The notes under the pieces are model-generated. The model was given only the letters and a program-made list of their open reading frames with translations, was not told the DNA's origin and searched no databases. 64,000 nt of DNA from Galbula dea (lineage: Eukaryota > Chordata > Aves > Piciformes > Galbulidae), in contig VWZX01010095.1 of assembly GCA_013399015.1 (NCBI GenBank), positions 124,001-188,000 on the forward strand, given 5' to 3'. This document shows, piece by piece, positions 46,426-58,787 of the stretch. The position numbers were made by a program, and so were the translations under genes. Each line of letters begins with the position of its first letter. Within the stretch, counting starts at the first letter, position 1.

Positions 46426-49400
46426 ACTAAACCAAGTGATTTCAGTGATTGATGAGTGATTTCAGATGTGAAGAGATACCTGAAAAGATCAAGCTGGCTT
46501 AATTTCTTCATTTTTAGATGAAGAAATGTGAGTCTTCATTTTAAAGCCCTTTTAAAAAATCATGGGCTTATTACTCTAGGTAATGTTATTCTTGAGCTGA
46601 AATCTTGATGGTTTGATTATCAAAGTGAAAAATCTGTCAAAAATACATATTTATTATCTCCTTACAATCTAATTATCACAATCAATTTCTAACTGGTTGT
46701 TCTGTATCTTCATGCTTTGTCCTAACACTATATGCTTACATAAAAACAATTTGGATGTGGCTCACTCCACAGCACACACAGCAACAAAGACTAAGCAGAT
46801 TCCTCTTAGACCAGCTAGGTTGGACCTATAAAGTTCAGAACATGAATAACTGCACACCAGAATAGCACAAATATTTACCAATTTGTTTTAGCTGGCTAGT
46901 ATAATACCCATGTCACCCAAACCCAATTTTTCCAGCTGAGCTTCCATCTCCAGCCCAGCACTGAAGTACCTAGTACAACTAACACATTTAGGACATCAGG
47001 GAATTTAAAGATTGAGAAAAACTGATTAGGAGAGGAAGTAATGGTGGTTAATAGAAAATGAGATCAAAAGAAACTCATCAGTATGAAATGGGCTGTGTAG
47101 AACACCTCCCAGTATAGCAATTGCACTACTGAGCCTGAAAGCTTCATGAAGCCAAGCTGTTAAAAACACTGAACTGTGCTACTAATTGCACCTTATAAAA
47201 TAGAAACAACTTATAAATACAGAAAAGCTGCTCCAAAACCTCCAGTTACCTAACAGGTAGATCCATCAAGAAGATACTGGTGCAAACTCCCTTGCTCCCC
47301 AGGCAAACTTCTGACACATGACAGTTAACCTGGGTGGCTCAAGAAGAAAAAGTTGCAGTGAAGTAACATGAGAGAGTGAAATACCTTTGCTAACCTGAGA
47401 GGTCTTCAGCTCTGAAGCAGAAAGCCAGGCCAATCATAAGTGATTCAGGACTTCTTGTGATGGCAGGAGGACCTGAACATGGGAGTTTCAGACCTAGGAT
47501 GAAGGAAGTGAAGTAGTTTAGCATATGCCCTCATATTTGAAGTCAGTGGAAAGGTGCCCAGATCACCCAGCAGTAGGGACTGGAAAGCTATCTCTGCACC
47601 ACTAAACAGAACAGAACCAGAAGCCTGAGCCTTCATGACACAGCCTGGCTGCATCCATGCTGCAGAGCACTGAGCTGAGTCCAGGCCATTCTTTGGCTCT
47701 TCATAAACTGGTAAATTAAACAACATCCCATCATGAACCTCAGCCCCAGAATTAAATTGACTGTGCTGTTCAGTTGCCAGAACAGGCCCTGGCATGGGAC
47801 ACCTATGCTATTCCCTAAACAGGTCTCAGGAGTCTAGGATACAGAATGGACCAAGGAATTTGTCATCTTCTGCCATTTTACACCACACACATCTATTGGA
47901 TCCAGTCTCAGCTCCTTCTTTTCCATCTGACATGGTGATTTAGCATGTAAATGGACTTGGCATGTCTTACCCTGTGTATTTGCACAGGCATTGTGCTTTG
48001 GGGAGCCAATATTTGCTAAACACTGTGGTAATAGAACTAACAGTTCTACATTTATGATCATCCATAATGAGAGGCTGGACATGGAATACACTGTTCTGGC
48101 ATTCATTTTTAAGTGCCTGAAGTGTATTTCTGACACACAAGTAAATAAGATCTTCTGTGTGTAGGTTTCTATTGTTCTGAGGACAAAATATTGCAAAGCC
48201 ATTAACCTCTGGCTGCCAGGTGATCAAAGAAGCAAGCTGAACATGGAGTGCTATGACAGATGAACATCAAAGTCAAGGTTTGTAAGACTGGGATGACCAC
48301 CTGCATTTATGAAAAAAGCCCAAAGTAGGTTTAGAAAATATAGAGGTTTCATTAGCATTTATAATGAGAGTCTAATCTTAAGTGACCAGCATGAATATTG
48401 ACCTTGTAATGAGCATCCTGGTAATAGCTCAGGACTCAGGCTCTTTGAATTGAAGGTAGGAGCTGCAATTCACTCACTGCAAGCTTCTAAGAGACTTTCT
48501 CACTCTCTCTATCAGCCCTGTGCATGCTTCAGTATCTACATTTGTAAAACAAACTGAACATACTCAAAACCCCTTCTGTAACACTTCCAGTAACACCCCA
48601 CTGGAAGCTATCTTAACAGTTACTTGCCCACAGTTCCTCCTCAGAAGGGCTGCTTTCTTAGACATGCTCTAGACCTCCTGCCTTGCCAGTTTTCACCCCA
48701 GCCAGGACTTGATTGTCCCTGGACATTGAGCTTCCACTCACAATGTAAGAACATATAGCCTGAAAAGTCTGGATTTTCTCCTTTCTGTGTCTGATTCTTC
48801 TTGTTTTCTTCCACCCTTGGTCTGATCTCAGGCCTCAACAGCTCTTGAGCTATTGATTCCAATATTCTCCAGATGAGCAGCAGCTGGTGCTGTTGGATAT
48901 AAGACCACATTACAGCATCCACTTACTCTTTGGTGTGAGCCCAACAAACACTGGCTTAACTTAAGGTGAGAACTTGTAGCAAAGCTTGTAGCTGCTGGCA
49001 GAGAAGAAACATTTCTGTTGTGTCTATGGTATTTTTCTACTTGTTTCCAGGAAGAATCCAAAAATCCTTCTCTTCAAGCCAAAGACTTTCCCTTCCCTCT
49101 CACTTTTGAACTCAGGGGCTTTTCAAGAAAAGATTCATCCTAGGAAACCTCCCAAACTTCCCTCATTTTCTCTTCTGCATTCATTTGAATGAAATTAGCC
49201 ACTGGAATAAGAATCATTCAGCATCTGGCAGTTAAGGAAAATAGCCTAGCAGGAGACAGAAAACACTTCTTTCTTCAGAGCAGAAACCCCTGGTCCTTGG
49301 AAGGAGTGCCTCCACTGCTGGAGTTCAAAAGTATTGAACAAAAAACCTCCAAACACATTTCTATTTCCTCTTGACCCATTGAAACTGTAAACTGGAATGG

Positions 49401-52400
49401 GTACAAGTGCTAGAGATGGCCAGGACAGGATGCAGCAGCAGGATGCAATCTGCTTGGATCATCTTCCATACTAAGATGTGGAGATGCAGGCATTTTACAA
49501 CATAATTTTGCATATAGATGTCTATGTGAATGAGTCACTGACAAAGGATATAATTAGAGAAGCACCATGAGGGGACCCATGTGTTTGGTAATAAATGATA
49601 AAATGAAGATGTAGGGCTATACTGGGCAGAGATTTTCTAATTAGACCATTAAACATGTTTCTGCTGACAGTCCCCAGGACTGACCAGAGCAGAGTATCTC
49701 CAAATGGGTTGGAGAACACATACACTTTTTCATTCTCATGCATCAAGGCCTATGAAATTAGAAGAAATAATACAAAGTGCAGTGGATAAAGTCCAGTGGT
49801 TCAATAACCTGCAAGGGAGAAAAATCAGATTGCTGAGTGGACAGTTTGAAACATAAAACATACATTTGATATACATCATCTTTTCCATTTTTAATTCCTG
49901 GGAGTCTATGGAAAAAAATTATTGACTAGATAGAGATGAAGCAAACATAATTGCATTATGTCACAGTTTTATGCTTAGCATCTGGCACAGATTCTGTCTC
50001 CAAAGTAAGAAATTCAGATATGACAACAAGGAACAATGAATCTGATTCTCATCTTCATTAAACTGAGGTTTCATTGCTGTAATTTCAGTCTATTTTTTTT
50101 CTCCTAATATTCAGTCATTGTGATATCAGCTGATTCAGGATGTGAATAGCTAATCAGGTTTGGATGATTTCATGCATCCCAAAGAAGAATCTGGAATTTG
50201 GCTGAATCCTTCTGAAGAGAAGTAATGCTGGAAGAGTCAAGATGTACTGCTCTGTAAATAAAACTGGGTTTCATGTTCTATCCAAACAGAATAGGCAGTC
50301 TGTGCCTCCTGAGTAACCACAGGTTACTGACTGGTTTCATTAGAGCTCAAGAAGCAACTTCCTTTTTTATGGCTCTGAAGCATTAGAGAAGTTAACTTGT
50401 GAAGCAGACAGTGTTTGTGTTCAGCCTCCATCCCCAAACATGAGCAACAGCTGGAGTTGAACTTCTACAGCTACTTGGCTAGCTATCCCACCACCCCACT
50501 GTAGAAAACCTCTTACCCACCTTGCTAAGCCAGGCCCATCAAAAGGACCATGCAACTGTAGCTTGTATGAGGATAAAGCATTTGGAATAACAAAACAAGG
50601 TTGGTTTTGCTTGAACCTTAATGCTTGTTGGGAATGTTGAATGTCATTTCCAGGCTGGACAAACAGATGTTGTACTCCAGTACAGCAAGATGTGTCAGTG
50701 ACCAGGGCAGATCATATACAGAGTGAGTTTCATCCTGTCCCAGTCTCCTTTCTGAACTTCAGCTTACTGACCACCTGCCTCCTTTTCAAGCCAACTCACC
50801 TGAAAACTTGTGGGCAAACATGCTGTTAGTCTCAGAAAGTGCAGTTTCTCAGAGGAGCTTCCACTGAAAAATAAAATCTCTGAACAGAATTAGTTCTGTT
50901 CTAACCCAAACCAGGGCAGTGGCTTCAGTCAAAGAGCAGTTGTCTTCATTTGTGCCTCTTCTACAAAGTGATGACTAAATAACAGGCTGCTCTGTGCTGA
51001 TGCTGTGCTGTCCTCCTCTCCACAGGCATAGCACCAGCTACACTGCTCAGCTCTATTTTTGGAGATGCAGTGACAAGGAGCACACCATGAAGGAGCAGAG
51101 CCTGCTGTTCAGCAGGCACAGCAGGACTCAGCCACCCTGCTGCTCAAGACCATAGGCTGAGCTGTGGCTGACTCTGTCTCAAGTTTCCCATTTGTGATTT
51201 ACAGTGCATCCCCTAGGTCTGGAACCTGACAGTCAGACATATTTCAGCCTTCCTTCCCCTAACAGCTTCACCACACTGCCACTACCATTGATCTTGCCTG
51301 AATTTAGACTACACATAGCTGTAACACTAATTGCAGTTCAAACTAATCTCAGCCCCTGCCCCAGAGATCTTTCCTCTTCATTCCCTCTCAAGGTTCACTT
51401 CACATAAAACCAGGAGGACTAAGTGAGACTGAAGCTCCAGCAGCCTGACACTGGGATAAACACATAGCCTTCAACAGCCTCTCAGATGTTTTTGAGGCCT
51501 CCTACAGGACCTGTGGCACAGCTGCCAGCTCTCTGCAGATGTGTCATGTACTTTACATCTACTTTTGGCAATAAATCCAATTGTCTTTCTGTTCAGTAGC
51601 CTGTGATAAATCCCTGTTCTAGGAACTTGTCTACTCTTTTTAATTACACAGTTTTCACACTAAGAAAACCTTCTGACAAGGAGGTTCACAAGTTTTATGA
51701 CAAACTGCCTGCTGCTGGTGGCTCTCAATGTGCTATCTACTAGCTAACCTGCAGCCCAAGCAGGAGCCTCTTGCAGCCATAGGGTAGATGCACACAGAGA
51801 AAGATAGAATTAATGCTTTCTTGCCTTAAAGCCATGCATAAAGACACTAGGTTACAATGATCAGCATCATCATAAAAGAATATTGTAAGGCCACAAATAC
51901 ATATTTTGTCAAGCAGGTAAGTTAAAATGTAAATAAGAGCCACAACTGCAGAACACAGCTGGTGAGTTCAGAGATGGCTTCAGAACAGTCTGGTTGCTGG
52001 TTTGCCTGCCTGTGACACCTCTTGTGGCTATGGCAGAACAGATCTTCCTGCCTGGCATCTTGAAGTGTTAGCTGATTGCTGCTGTTGAGCAGGGTTTATC
52101 TAGCACATTGCATGGTCTTTTCCAGTGGAGAGGTGAAGCTCAGATTGGGTGCAACCAAGGTAGGATTAACACTTTCAGTTGCAAATAACTTAAGATGGGA
52201 ACTTTGCCTGAGTAAAACACTAGCTCAGTTGTGCTCTCTGGACTGGACTAGAGCAGTAGCAGAAAGAAAAGAGAGATCTGGGAAAAGAAAATCACCTTTT
52301 TAGAGTTGCCATATATATAAGAGTGCTGAGAAAAGAGGGGTTTGAGGGTTGTAGTATAATTCTGGCTGTACATTGGGATACAAATAATACCATATCCCCT

Positions 52401-54109
52401 TACAATGGAAAAGTAAGGGAGGATGAGAGGTGTATTTATGTTCCTTTTCCCTGCTGGTTTTTAATACATAGTCTCTTTTGGGTTTTGTTCAGTTTCTTTA
52501 AATCCTAACTCCTCCACAGACTTCCCAGGACTCAGTACTCTGTGATTGCTTCTTCTTCCTGCTGCTCTGCTGACTGCAGTAGTCCAATAGTTACTTCAGC
52601 TGAAAATAGCTCTGTTAAGTTCCCAATTGTTTTTCATTATGGAAAATAAAATAAAGTAAAATAAAGCCAAGGAGAAGAGACTGCAGAGTCTGTAGAATAG
52701 TCTGTGCATCTTCCATTAATGCCTTGCTTGTTCAAAACAGCATAGTGTATTCTTGCCCTTGAGAGCCACCATCTTTGCAGGGTTACAGCTTTAAAGTACT
52801 TAGAATTTGGGGGTTTTCCTACTTTTATGCCTCTGTAGGACCAAGACTTATTGGAAACTTGTGCTTGTTTTCATTTTAGATATTATGAAGGCTCATTTAG
52901 CAACTTTAGGAAGAAGATACATACAGATATGTCATGATCATAATCAACCATGAGGAATACTCAAGAGTGTAGAGATTTTATGGATTGACTGACAGAAGTA
53001 CAAGTATATATAACAAAGGAGGCTGTGGAAATTGAGTTTAAACACTTTGTTTCTCCTAGAGCACAAACTGCTGTTGTTAAAGCTGAAGAAGGATGAAAAC
53101 TATCTACTCCTAAGGCAAAAACAAATCAGGAGCTTATTGGCACCATTTAGGTTTCAGTTCTAGAAGACAATTCAGGAAGATCTAGATAATGTGTCACATA
53201 GGAAGTTATCTATAATTTTAGCATTCCTGAAAGATTCTTCTTGCTTCTCTTTACCAGGGATGAAAATCAGCTTATCTGCAGTGTCTGAGTAGCATTGTCT
53301 GGCAGAGCACCTCTGACATTCCCCTTTTCATTTTCCCAGAGCTGACAATCATTCACCACCAGTGCCATGGATCCAACAGTTTCACCTCCACACAAGCAGA
53401 ACACTTCCAAATCCCCCAAATAATGTCTACTAAACAGACTCCTACACAAAGAGACATTTATCTCTATAACAGCTATTTCTAATTGAACCTGCAGAAGGAT
53501 TTTGGCAGCCAGAGAGTATATATTCTCCTGCCTCTCCCTTCACTCTGACATAAATTTGGTTTATCATGGACACTGCTTGGAGAGTGGTTGCTGCTTGAGA
53601 CAACAAATAGAGGTTGCTATTCCAAGTCTTGTCACTGTATCTGCTGGGCTTAATATTAAGTTATTATTCCTATACTGAAACTTCCCCTTGTTTAGGGAAT
53701 GCCTTGCACACAACTTCAGGCATCAACAGCTGGCAATAGATATGTGTAGGTTCCCTTATTTTCTTAGAAATGGGCATTTTTCTCCTCTGTATCTATGTCA
53801 CTAGGGATCAGCCTCCTAGCTACAACAGGTCATTTGCCCTTGTCTGTTAGCATTTGTTTTTAGGGACACAGAGCAGCTCTGTGCTGCTGAGAGTAAGCCA
53901 ATGTGTTGGCAAGGTGCATGTTTACCTCTGTTTGGCACAGTCAGCGTGACACAGTTGGGTGTCTGTGTGCCTTGGGCAGCCTCAGTATGCAGCAAGGACT
54001 TCAGCCATTACCTTAGAGTCCAATAATTTCCCTTTCTGAGGGAGTGCAGGGGGAATGCATGGAGTGCTGCTGAGGGATAAACCAGCTGAGACATTACAGA
54101 GCCAGATTA
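46426..54109. other. Unique non-coding DNA, no known gene
   Basis: Two adjacent minus-strand frames (47795-47445 and 48202-47834) exceed 110 codons but have no recognisable domain, and stop codons lie just upstream of the first. An A-rich AATAAAATAAAG tract is at 52641-52668. An 18-base interrupted palindrome GCCTGCTG-TT-CAGCAGGC is at 51100-51117. Confidence 0.45.
52641..52668. repeat. A-rich imperfect (AATAA)n simple repeat
   Basis: GGAAAATAAAATAAAG, then TAAAATAAAG: short imperfect repeats. It contains AATAAA strings but has no gene context to make it a real polyadenylation signal. Confidence 0.7.
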
Positions 54110-54180
54110 ATAGGAAGGTTTGGAGTAGACAACCTGCAGAAGTCCCTTCCCACCTCAACTGTTCTGCAACCTGTGAAACA
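54110..54180 (+). mobile_element. CR1 3'-terminus scrap
   Basis: TTTGGAGTAGACAACCTGCA GAAGTCCCTTCCCACCTCAA, then CTGTTCTGCAACCTGTGAAA resembles the CR1 end 'ttggactagatgacctgcagaagtcccttccaacctcaactattctgtgattctgtga'. It is short and diverged. Confidence 0.6.
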
Positions 54181-54990
54181 ACCTGCAAGAGCTATCTCCA
54201 AACCAACAACCACTGCAAGCTGGACTGCATGCTGGAGCAGGGGCTTTATGTTCCTGCCCTCACTCCTAGGATGGGCGCAAACATCCTCTTGTCTGACTGA
54301 GCTGGATGGAAGAAATGCCACAAAACCACACCAAGGGCTGTTGCTGGCTGCTCACTGCTGTAGGTCAGACAACAGTCATTTTCTGCAGGGAAATTACATT
54401 TTTCTGGCAATTCAAAATCTGCCTCTGACTGAAAGCAGCAGGGAAGAAGTGCTGTCCTCCTCTTAGATAATCAATTCTTATCACACAATACAGAGGGAGA
54501 GGAGACACTTCAGATCAGGCTGCAAACACCTCCTGTGCCTTAATCTCATTTCTGTGTTTATCTTATCTGTGACCTTACCCTAACAGTTCTAAGACAGAAG
54601 GGGCTCAGAACAATGCTCTCTTTGTTGGGTGAAAGAGCAGTTGCTTTTTTTCTCCTCTGAATTGCTGCAGTCTAACACAACATTCATCTAATGCCTGAAC
54701 ACCACCTCACCCAACCCAAAACGATGTCAGGAAAGCAAAAACACTCTTTTTGAACAGTCAACACCTACCCAAGGTCTGTGCACTCCCTCTTCTCCTCCCC
54801 AAACTGGACTTCAAAACGTTAACAAGGGAGCAGGACGTGGAGCTATCTGCCAGCTCCATCTGCTGTTACCTTAGAGAAGGTCTGTTAGGATAGCAGTAGA
54901 AATGGATCAGAACATCAGGGCACCTCCAGCCCTGCAGTCCTCTCTACCTAGGGAGCTCTGTCTTCATATGTAATCCCAGAGATTTTCTGG
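54181..54990. other. Unique non-coding DNA
   Basis: Nothing recognisable beyond short chance frames. Confidence 0.5.
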
Positions 54991-54991
54991 T

Positions 54992-54998
54992 TATAAAA
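54992..54998 (+). promoter_or_regulatory. TATA-like box
   Basis: TATAAAA lies 135 bases upstream of the signal-peptide-like ATG at 55133. If used, initiation would be expected near 55020-55030. AT-rich DNA produces such strings often, so it matters only because of what follows it. Confidence 0.2.
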
Positions 54999-55042
54999 TC
55001 ATGCCCTTGGCTTTCTCCCTGAACCTCAAGTCCACACATGCA

Positions 55043-55065
55043 GCATCAGACTTGAAGTCTGATGC
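55043..55065. repeat. Perfect 23-bp palindrome (11-bp arms)
   Basis: Arms GCATCAGACTT and AAGTCTGATGC are separated by a single G. Arms of this length are rare by chance in a window of this size. It could form a hairpin or bind a dimeric factor. Confidence 0.95.
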
Positions 55066-55092
55066 CATAGCTTTGGCTTTAGCACTGATGAG

Positions 55093-55110
55093 GAAATGCC
55101 ATGGCATTTC
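55093..55110. repeat. Perfect 18-bp palindrome
   Basis: GAAATGCCATGGCATTTC is identical to its reverse complement. It lies 27 bases downstream of the 23-bp palindrome. Confidence 0.95.
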
Positions 55111-55132
55111 TGCCAGCTGGGAGGTTGGCAGA

Positions 55133-55178
55133 ATGCTGGGGTCTGTCTTGCTTCTGCTTTTATTGTTGGTTGCTGCAG
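55133..55178 (+). other. Candidate first coding exon encoding a signal peptide
   Basis: ATG at 55133 has an A at -3 and opens MLGSVLLLLLLLVAA, a short n-region, a long leucine core and small residues as at a signal-peptidase site. Directly after it comes TGCTGCAG/GTAAAG, a good donor that would leave one base (phase 1), the phase common after signal-peptide exons of secreted and immunoglobulin-type membrane proteins. An alternative in-frame ATG at 55088 would add a 15-residue n-region with Arg and Lys. No downstream exon was identified within the remaining 9 kb, and the reading could be coincidental: a CTT/CTG/TTG-rich stretch easily yields leucines. Confidence 0.25.
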
Positions 55179-55429
55179 GTAAAGCAGGAGGAATTCCAGC
55201 CCACATTTCATGGGAAAGATACTTCTCATTTATGCTGCTAGAATTTTGAAGAGAATAAAGGAGCCACTGAGCTAGCAAGTGAAAGAAAACAAATCTCTCT
55301 TGTTTGCACACAGAGCCATAGAACAGCCACATGTTCTGTGCTGGGGTATTTCAAGGTCTTTCTAACAATGATAAATCAAAATAAAAAGTCTTGCTTGCTC
55401 TTGTTGTAACATTAAACACAGGCACAGCC

Positions 55430-55720
55430 AGAATGTCACCCAAAATATTCATGTTATCAAATTCTAGCTGAGATGAATTGATCTTGCAGTACTGTGAACT
55501 ATTAAGGCTTTAAGGAACTGCAGAGTATTAATTAGAAAGGAGAGCTCCCAGTGGTTGCTAGGAAACAAACACATATTTTTAATTACTTTTTTACCCCCTG
55601 GCAGTGACACCTTGCCACAGACTCAAGAATGTTGCCCTCAGACCAAATCCTTGTTGTTTTCAATTAGCAGGCTAAGGATTTAAAAGCTAATTGCTGATTA
55701 GGATAACGAGATAGGAGGGG
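55430..55720. promoter_or_regulatory. Candidate conserved regulatory stretch with RFX-like and homeodomain motifs
   Basis: RFX-type half-site pair GTTGCTAGGAAAC at 55554-55566, overlapping a FOX-like AAACAAAC; TTTTTAATTACTTTTT just after it; TATTAATTAGAAAG near 55527; and AAAGCTAATTGCTGATTAGG near 55683. Repeat-free and motif-dense. Function is inferred from motif texture only. Confidence 0.25.
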
Positions 55721-58700
55721 ATACCTCTGCTACAGTCAAGTAAAGAGAATCACAAATAGCATCACTACATGGTAAAGCACTAAACAGGACATGCAGATCT
55801 GAGCAGGCTGAAAGCAGGGTCCATAGCATCATTTTCATCTAGGTCAGCTACCAGCCTCCCAGAGAAGGGCCAGGCATGGTTCAGGTGGTGCCATCACCAG
55901 GCAGTATTTCCAGCAGGTAAAACTCAGCCACCCTATTTTAGGACATGCAAGACACAAACTTTCTGATGCTAGCTGGTTTCAGGGCTAGCAACAGTCTCCA
56001 GTCTGCTTTATTTGCAGTGACAGCTAGAGAAACTTGACAAAAAACTAGGAATAAATGATACCTCTTTGTTGTAAGTGACTACTGGAAGAAGAGACACTTG
56101 AACACCTCTGGAATTTTCCCTCAAGACCACCTTTTTGTTTGAAGTGCCACCTGAGATCTGACTGGCTCTGGGATGTGTAACTGCATTTCTTTGTCTGAAC
56201 TACTCCCTAGCCCATGGCTCTCTGTGCCATGGAACACAGCCTGCTAAAATCCAGTGCAGAATTCTACTGAAGTGAATTGTTCCCTGTCCTGCTACGTGGC
56301 CACTTCCCAGGAGAGCTGAAGCATTTAGAGAAGGACTTAATGGGCTGCATAGGAACATGGGGAAATCAACTGCATCCAGATCACTTCCAAAACATGCCAA
56401 AGCATAAAACTGGAAAACTCTAGTTTCCTCTTTTTTCCTGGAAAGGCTGACTTGTCCCACCAGAGACAATTTTGAAGGGAAACATGATGTTTAAATTAAC
56501 TTTCCTCTTAAAGCAGTGTCTGTGTGTAAGGAATGACCTTCAGCTTTCAGGGAAGAGATTTCTAAGGGGCTGTGCACAGATATTTTTCTTTTGGTCCAAA
56601 TATAAAAGATCCAAAGTTTGGAAGTGAGATAAAAGATGGGCAAATGTTAAACCACAGAAGAAGACAGTGAATATGAAGTACCTGGATGGCTTGGAAAGAT
56701 GAGAAGGAATGCTGCTTTGGAATGATACCAAATGATTCCACCAGGAGTGAGAAGACTGCAGCTCTGCCTTTTGTGCCAGCCTTTCACTTTCAGTTGAAAC
56801 TCCAAACTGCCTCCAACCATTTCCAGGTCTTCTCCAGAATTCTGCCTTCTTCCCATCCATATCTCAGTGGCAATCCCAAAAGAATAATCTTTAATGCCAC
56901 TCTGGGATACTAGCCTCTATTTTCCCTAATTCCCACACCTGCAGCACCTTCTGGCCCAGTGGCCACATCCTCCTCTGCTCACTCACCTTCCTGGCTCAGC
57001 AGGTAGCTGTCACCCAAGGATGCAGTGAAGCCAGGGAAAGACAGAAGACAGAGAAGAAAACAGAGATAATTTTAGATATGACAGAAAACAAATGGATGCT
57101 TGGGTGTTCTGTAACATGGCCTTTTACACCCTCCTGTGCCCCAGATACAGGCACAGAACTGCACCACTACAAGGTTGCCCAACAACAGACCAGGTGAAAG
57201 AGGTTGCCACCCTCCAGCCCAGACACACTACCCTTCAAAAAACATATAAAGATATCAGGAAAGTCTAGTTCACACACAGGCTTTCAGGGGAACCAATTCC
57301 ACAGTGTTCCACTCTCAGGGAAACAAATAACTAGCAGAGGGGAGCAAACTGCAAATATCATCAACACTTCATTACCCACTGCAATTCTGTTACCCTCTGA
57401 GGGAGTTAGCAGAGCAAAAAGCACTCTCATACTCTAATCCAGTCCTCAGGTTTTATAACCACTTTGATGTAGCAAAGGCAATCTGCAAGGGAGCTCACAG
57501 TAACGGATTCACTTCTCCCAGTGACTTAGTGCACTTGGCCCACATGCTTCTGCTGAGGCCAGGAGAGCTGTGTGGGTTTATATGGCCCAGGATCTGCCTC
57601 CCATAGCTTCATGTCTCCAAGAGTGGTCTCAGTCACCAGGAACCACACAGGGCATTTGAAATGGCCACATTAGGCAATCAAAGCCCAATAATTAGCTCTA
57701 AAAGAGGAACTGAAAAAAAAGCCAAGCTTCCTTCTTGCATCAGTGTAGGAGTGAGGGTTACCTTCAGTAAGACTTGTATTTCTGCCCCATGCAGAGGGAT
57801 TTGGTTCCCTGCAGGCTCTCCTTTGTGCCAGCCTGTGGCTGCTTTTGTCCTGGAAGCTGCTCTATGCATTTGGACACCTCTCAGGAGCTGACAGGCACAA
57901 CCTGCCAGCAGAGTAACTGATGCTCTGCTACCATACTCATTGCTCCTATCTCTGCTTCCACTGAGGGATGGATGACTGTTTACCCATCACACCCTAAGGC
58001 ACTGTAATACAATAGCATCAAGATCCAAAGGTTCAGTATTAGAATAATATTCTTTAGCCCACTATAGTCATGTATTTACTTTTTGAAGCAAAGAAAGGAC
58101 TATGACAAATGACTGCCTGAGTTATGCATTCATCCAAGCTAGCCAGAATCACCTAGGAGACAGAGAGAGCTGTCACACTTGGATGGTCTAGACTAGATAC
58201 CACAGACCTCACACCAAACTGTGAGCAAGAGTCTCAGAAACAACAAGAAAATGGGACTCTCTTCCCTTTTTCCTTTGAAATGTGTATTTTAATCCACTTT
58301 CCATGAACAGTAAAACTTTCCAACACAGGTGGAATAAAACTTGGGGTCAACAAAAACTGATGAATTCCTTTTGGTACAGCACTAGAATCCTGTAAGAACC
58401 AGAAGATAGAATTTGAGATTTAAATTGATGAAGTGCTTCCATTTCTCCATATTTTGCCATTCTTGGCTCCAGTATGGCTTGTGGGCACTGCAAACAGAGG
58501 CTGTCTTTAGAGGGTGGTTACCTGCTGCTGCAGAGCTGTGTTGAAGCACCTTGTGCCCAAGCTTCTCCCCTCCACCTGACCATCTCTGCCCAGGTCCCAT
58601 CCACCTCCTTGGGTGATGTCCAGTGGCCACAGCCCTACCAACTCTCCTTCACACAAGCAATTCAGGTGCTGAGCCAGCACAAGACCTAAGGCAGAGGGTT

Positions 58701-58766
58701 GCCAAGTCCTCTAAATTTCCAGGTATGAAATGCCATGAGGCAGGAGAAGTTCCTGGACCCATGGCA

Positions 58767-58787
58767 AGCCCAGCCCAGCCCAGCCCC
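58767..58787. repeat. Short (AGCCC)4 tandem repeat
   Basis: Four consecutive AGCCC units. Confidence 0.8.

Noticed and set aside
47445..48202. Two adjacent minus-strand frames of 116 and 122 codons
   Set aside because: They differ in frame, have stops just outside, no splice signals joining them and no recognisable motif.
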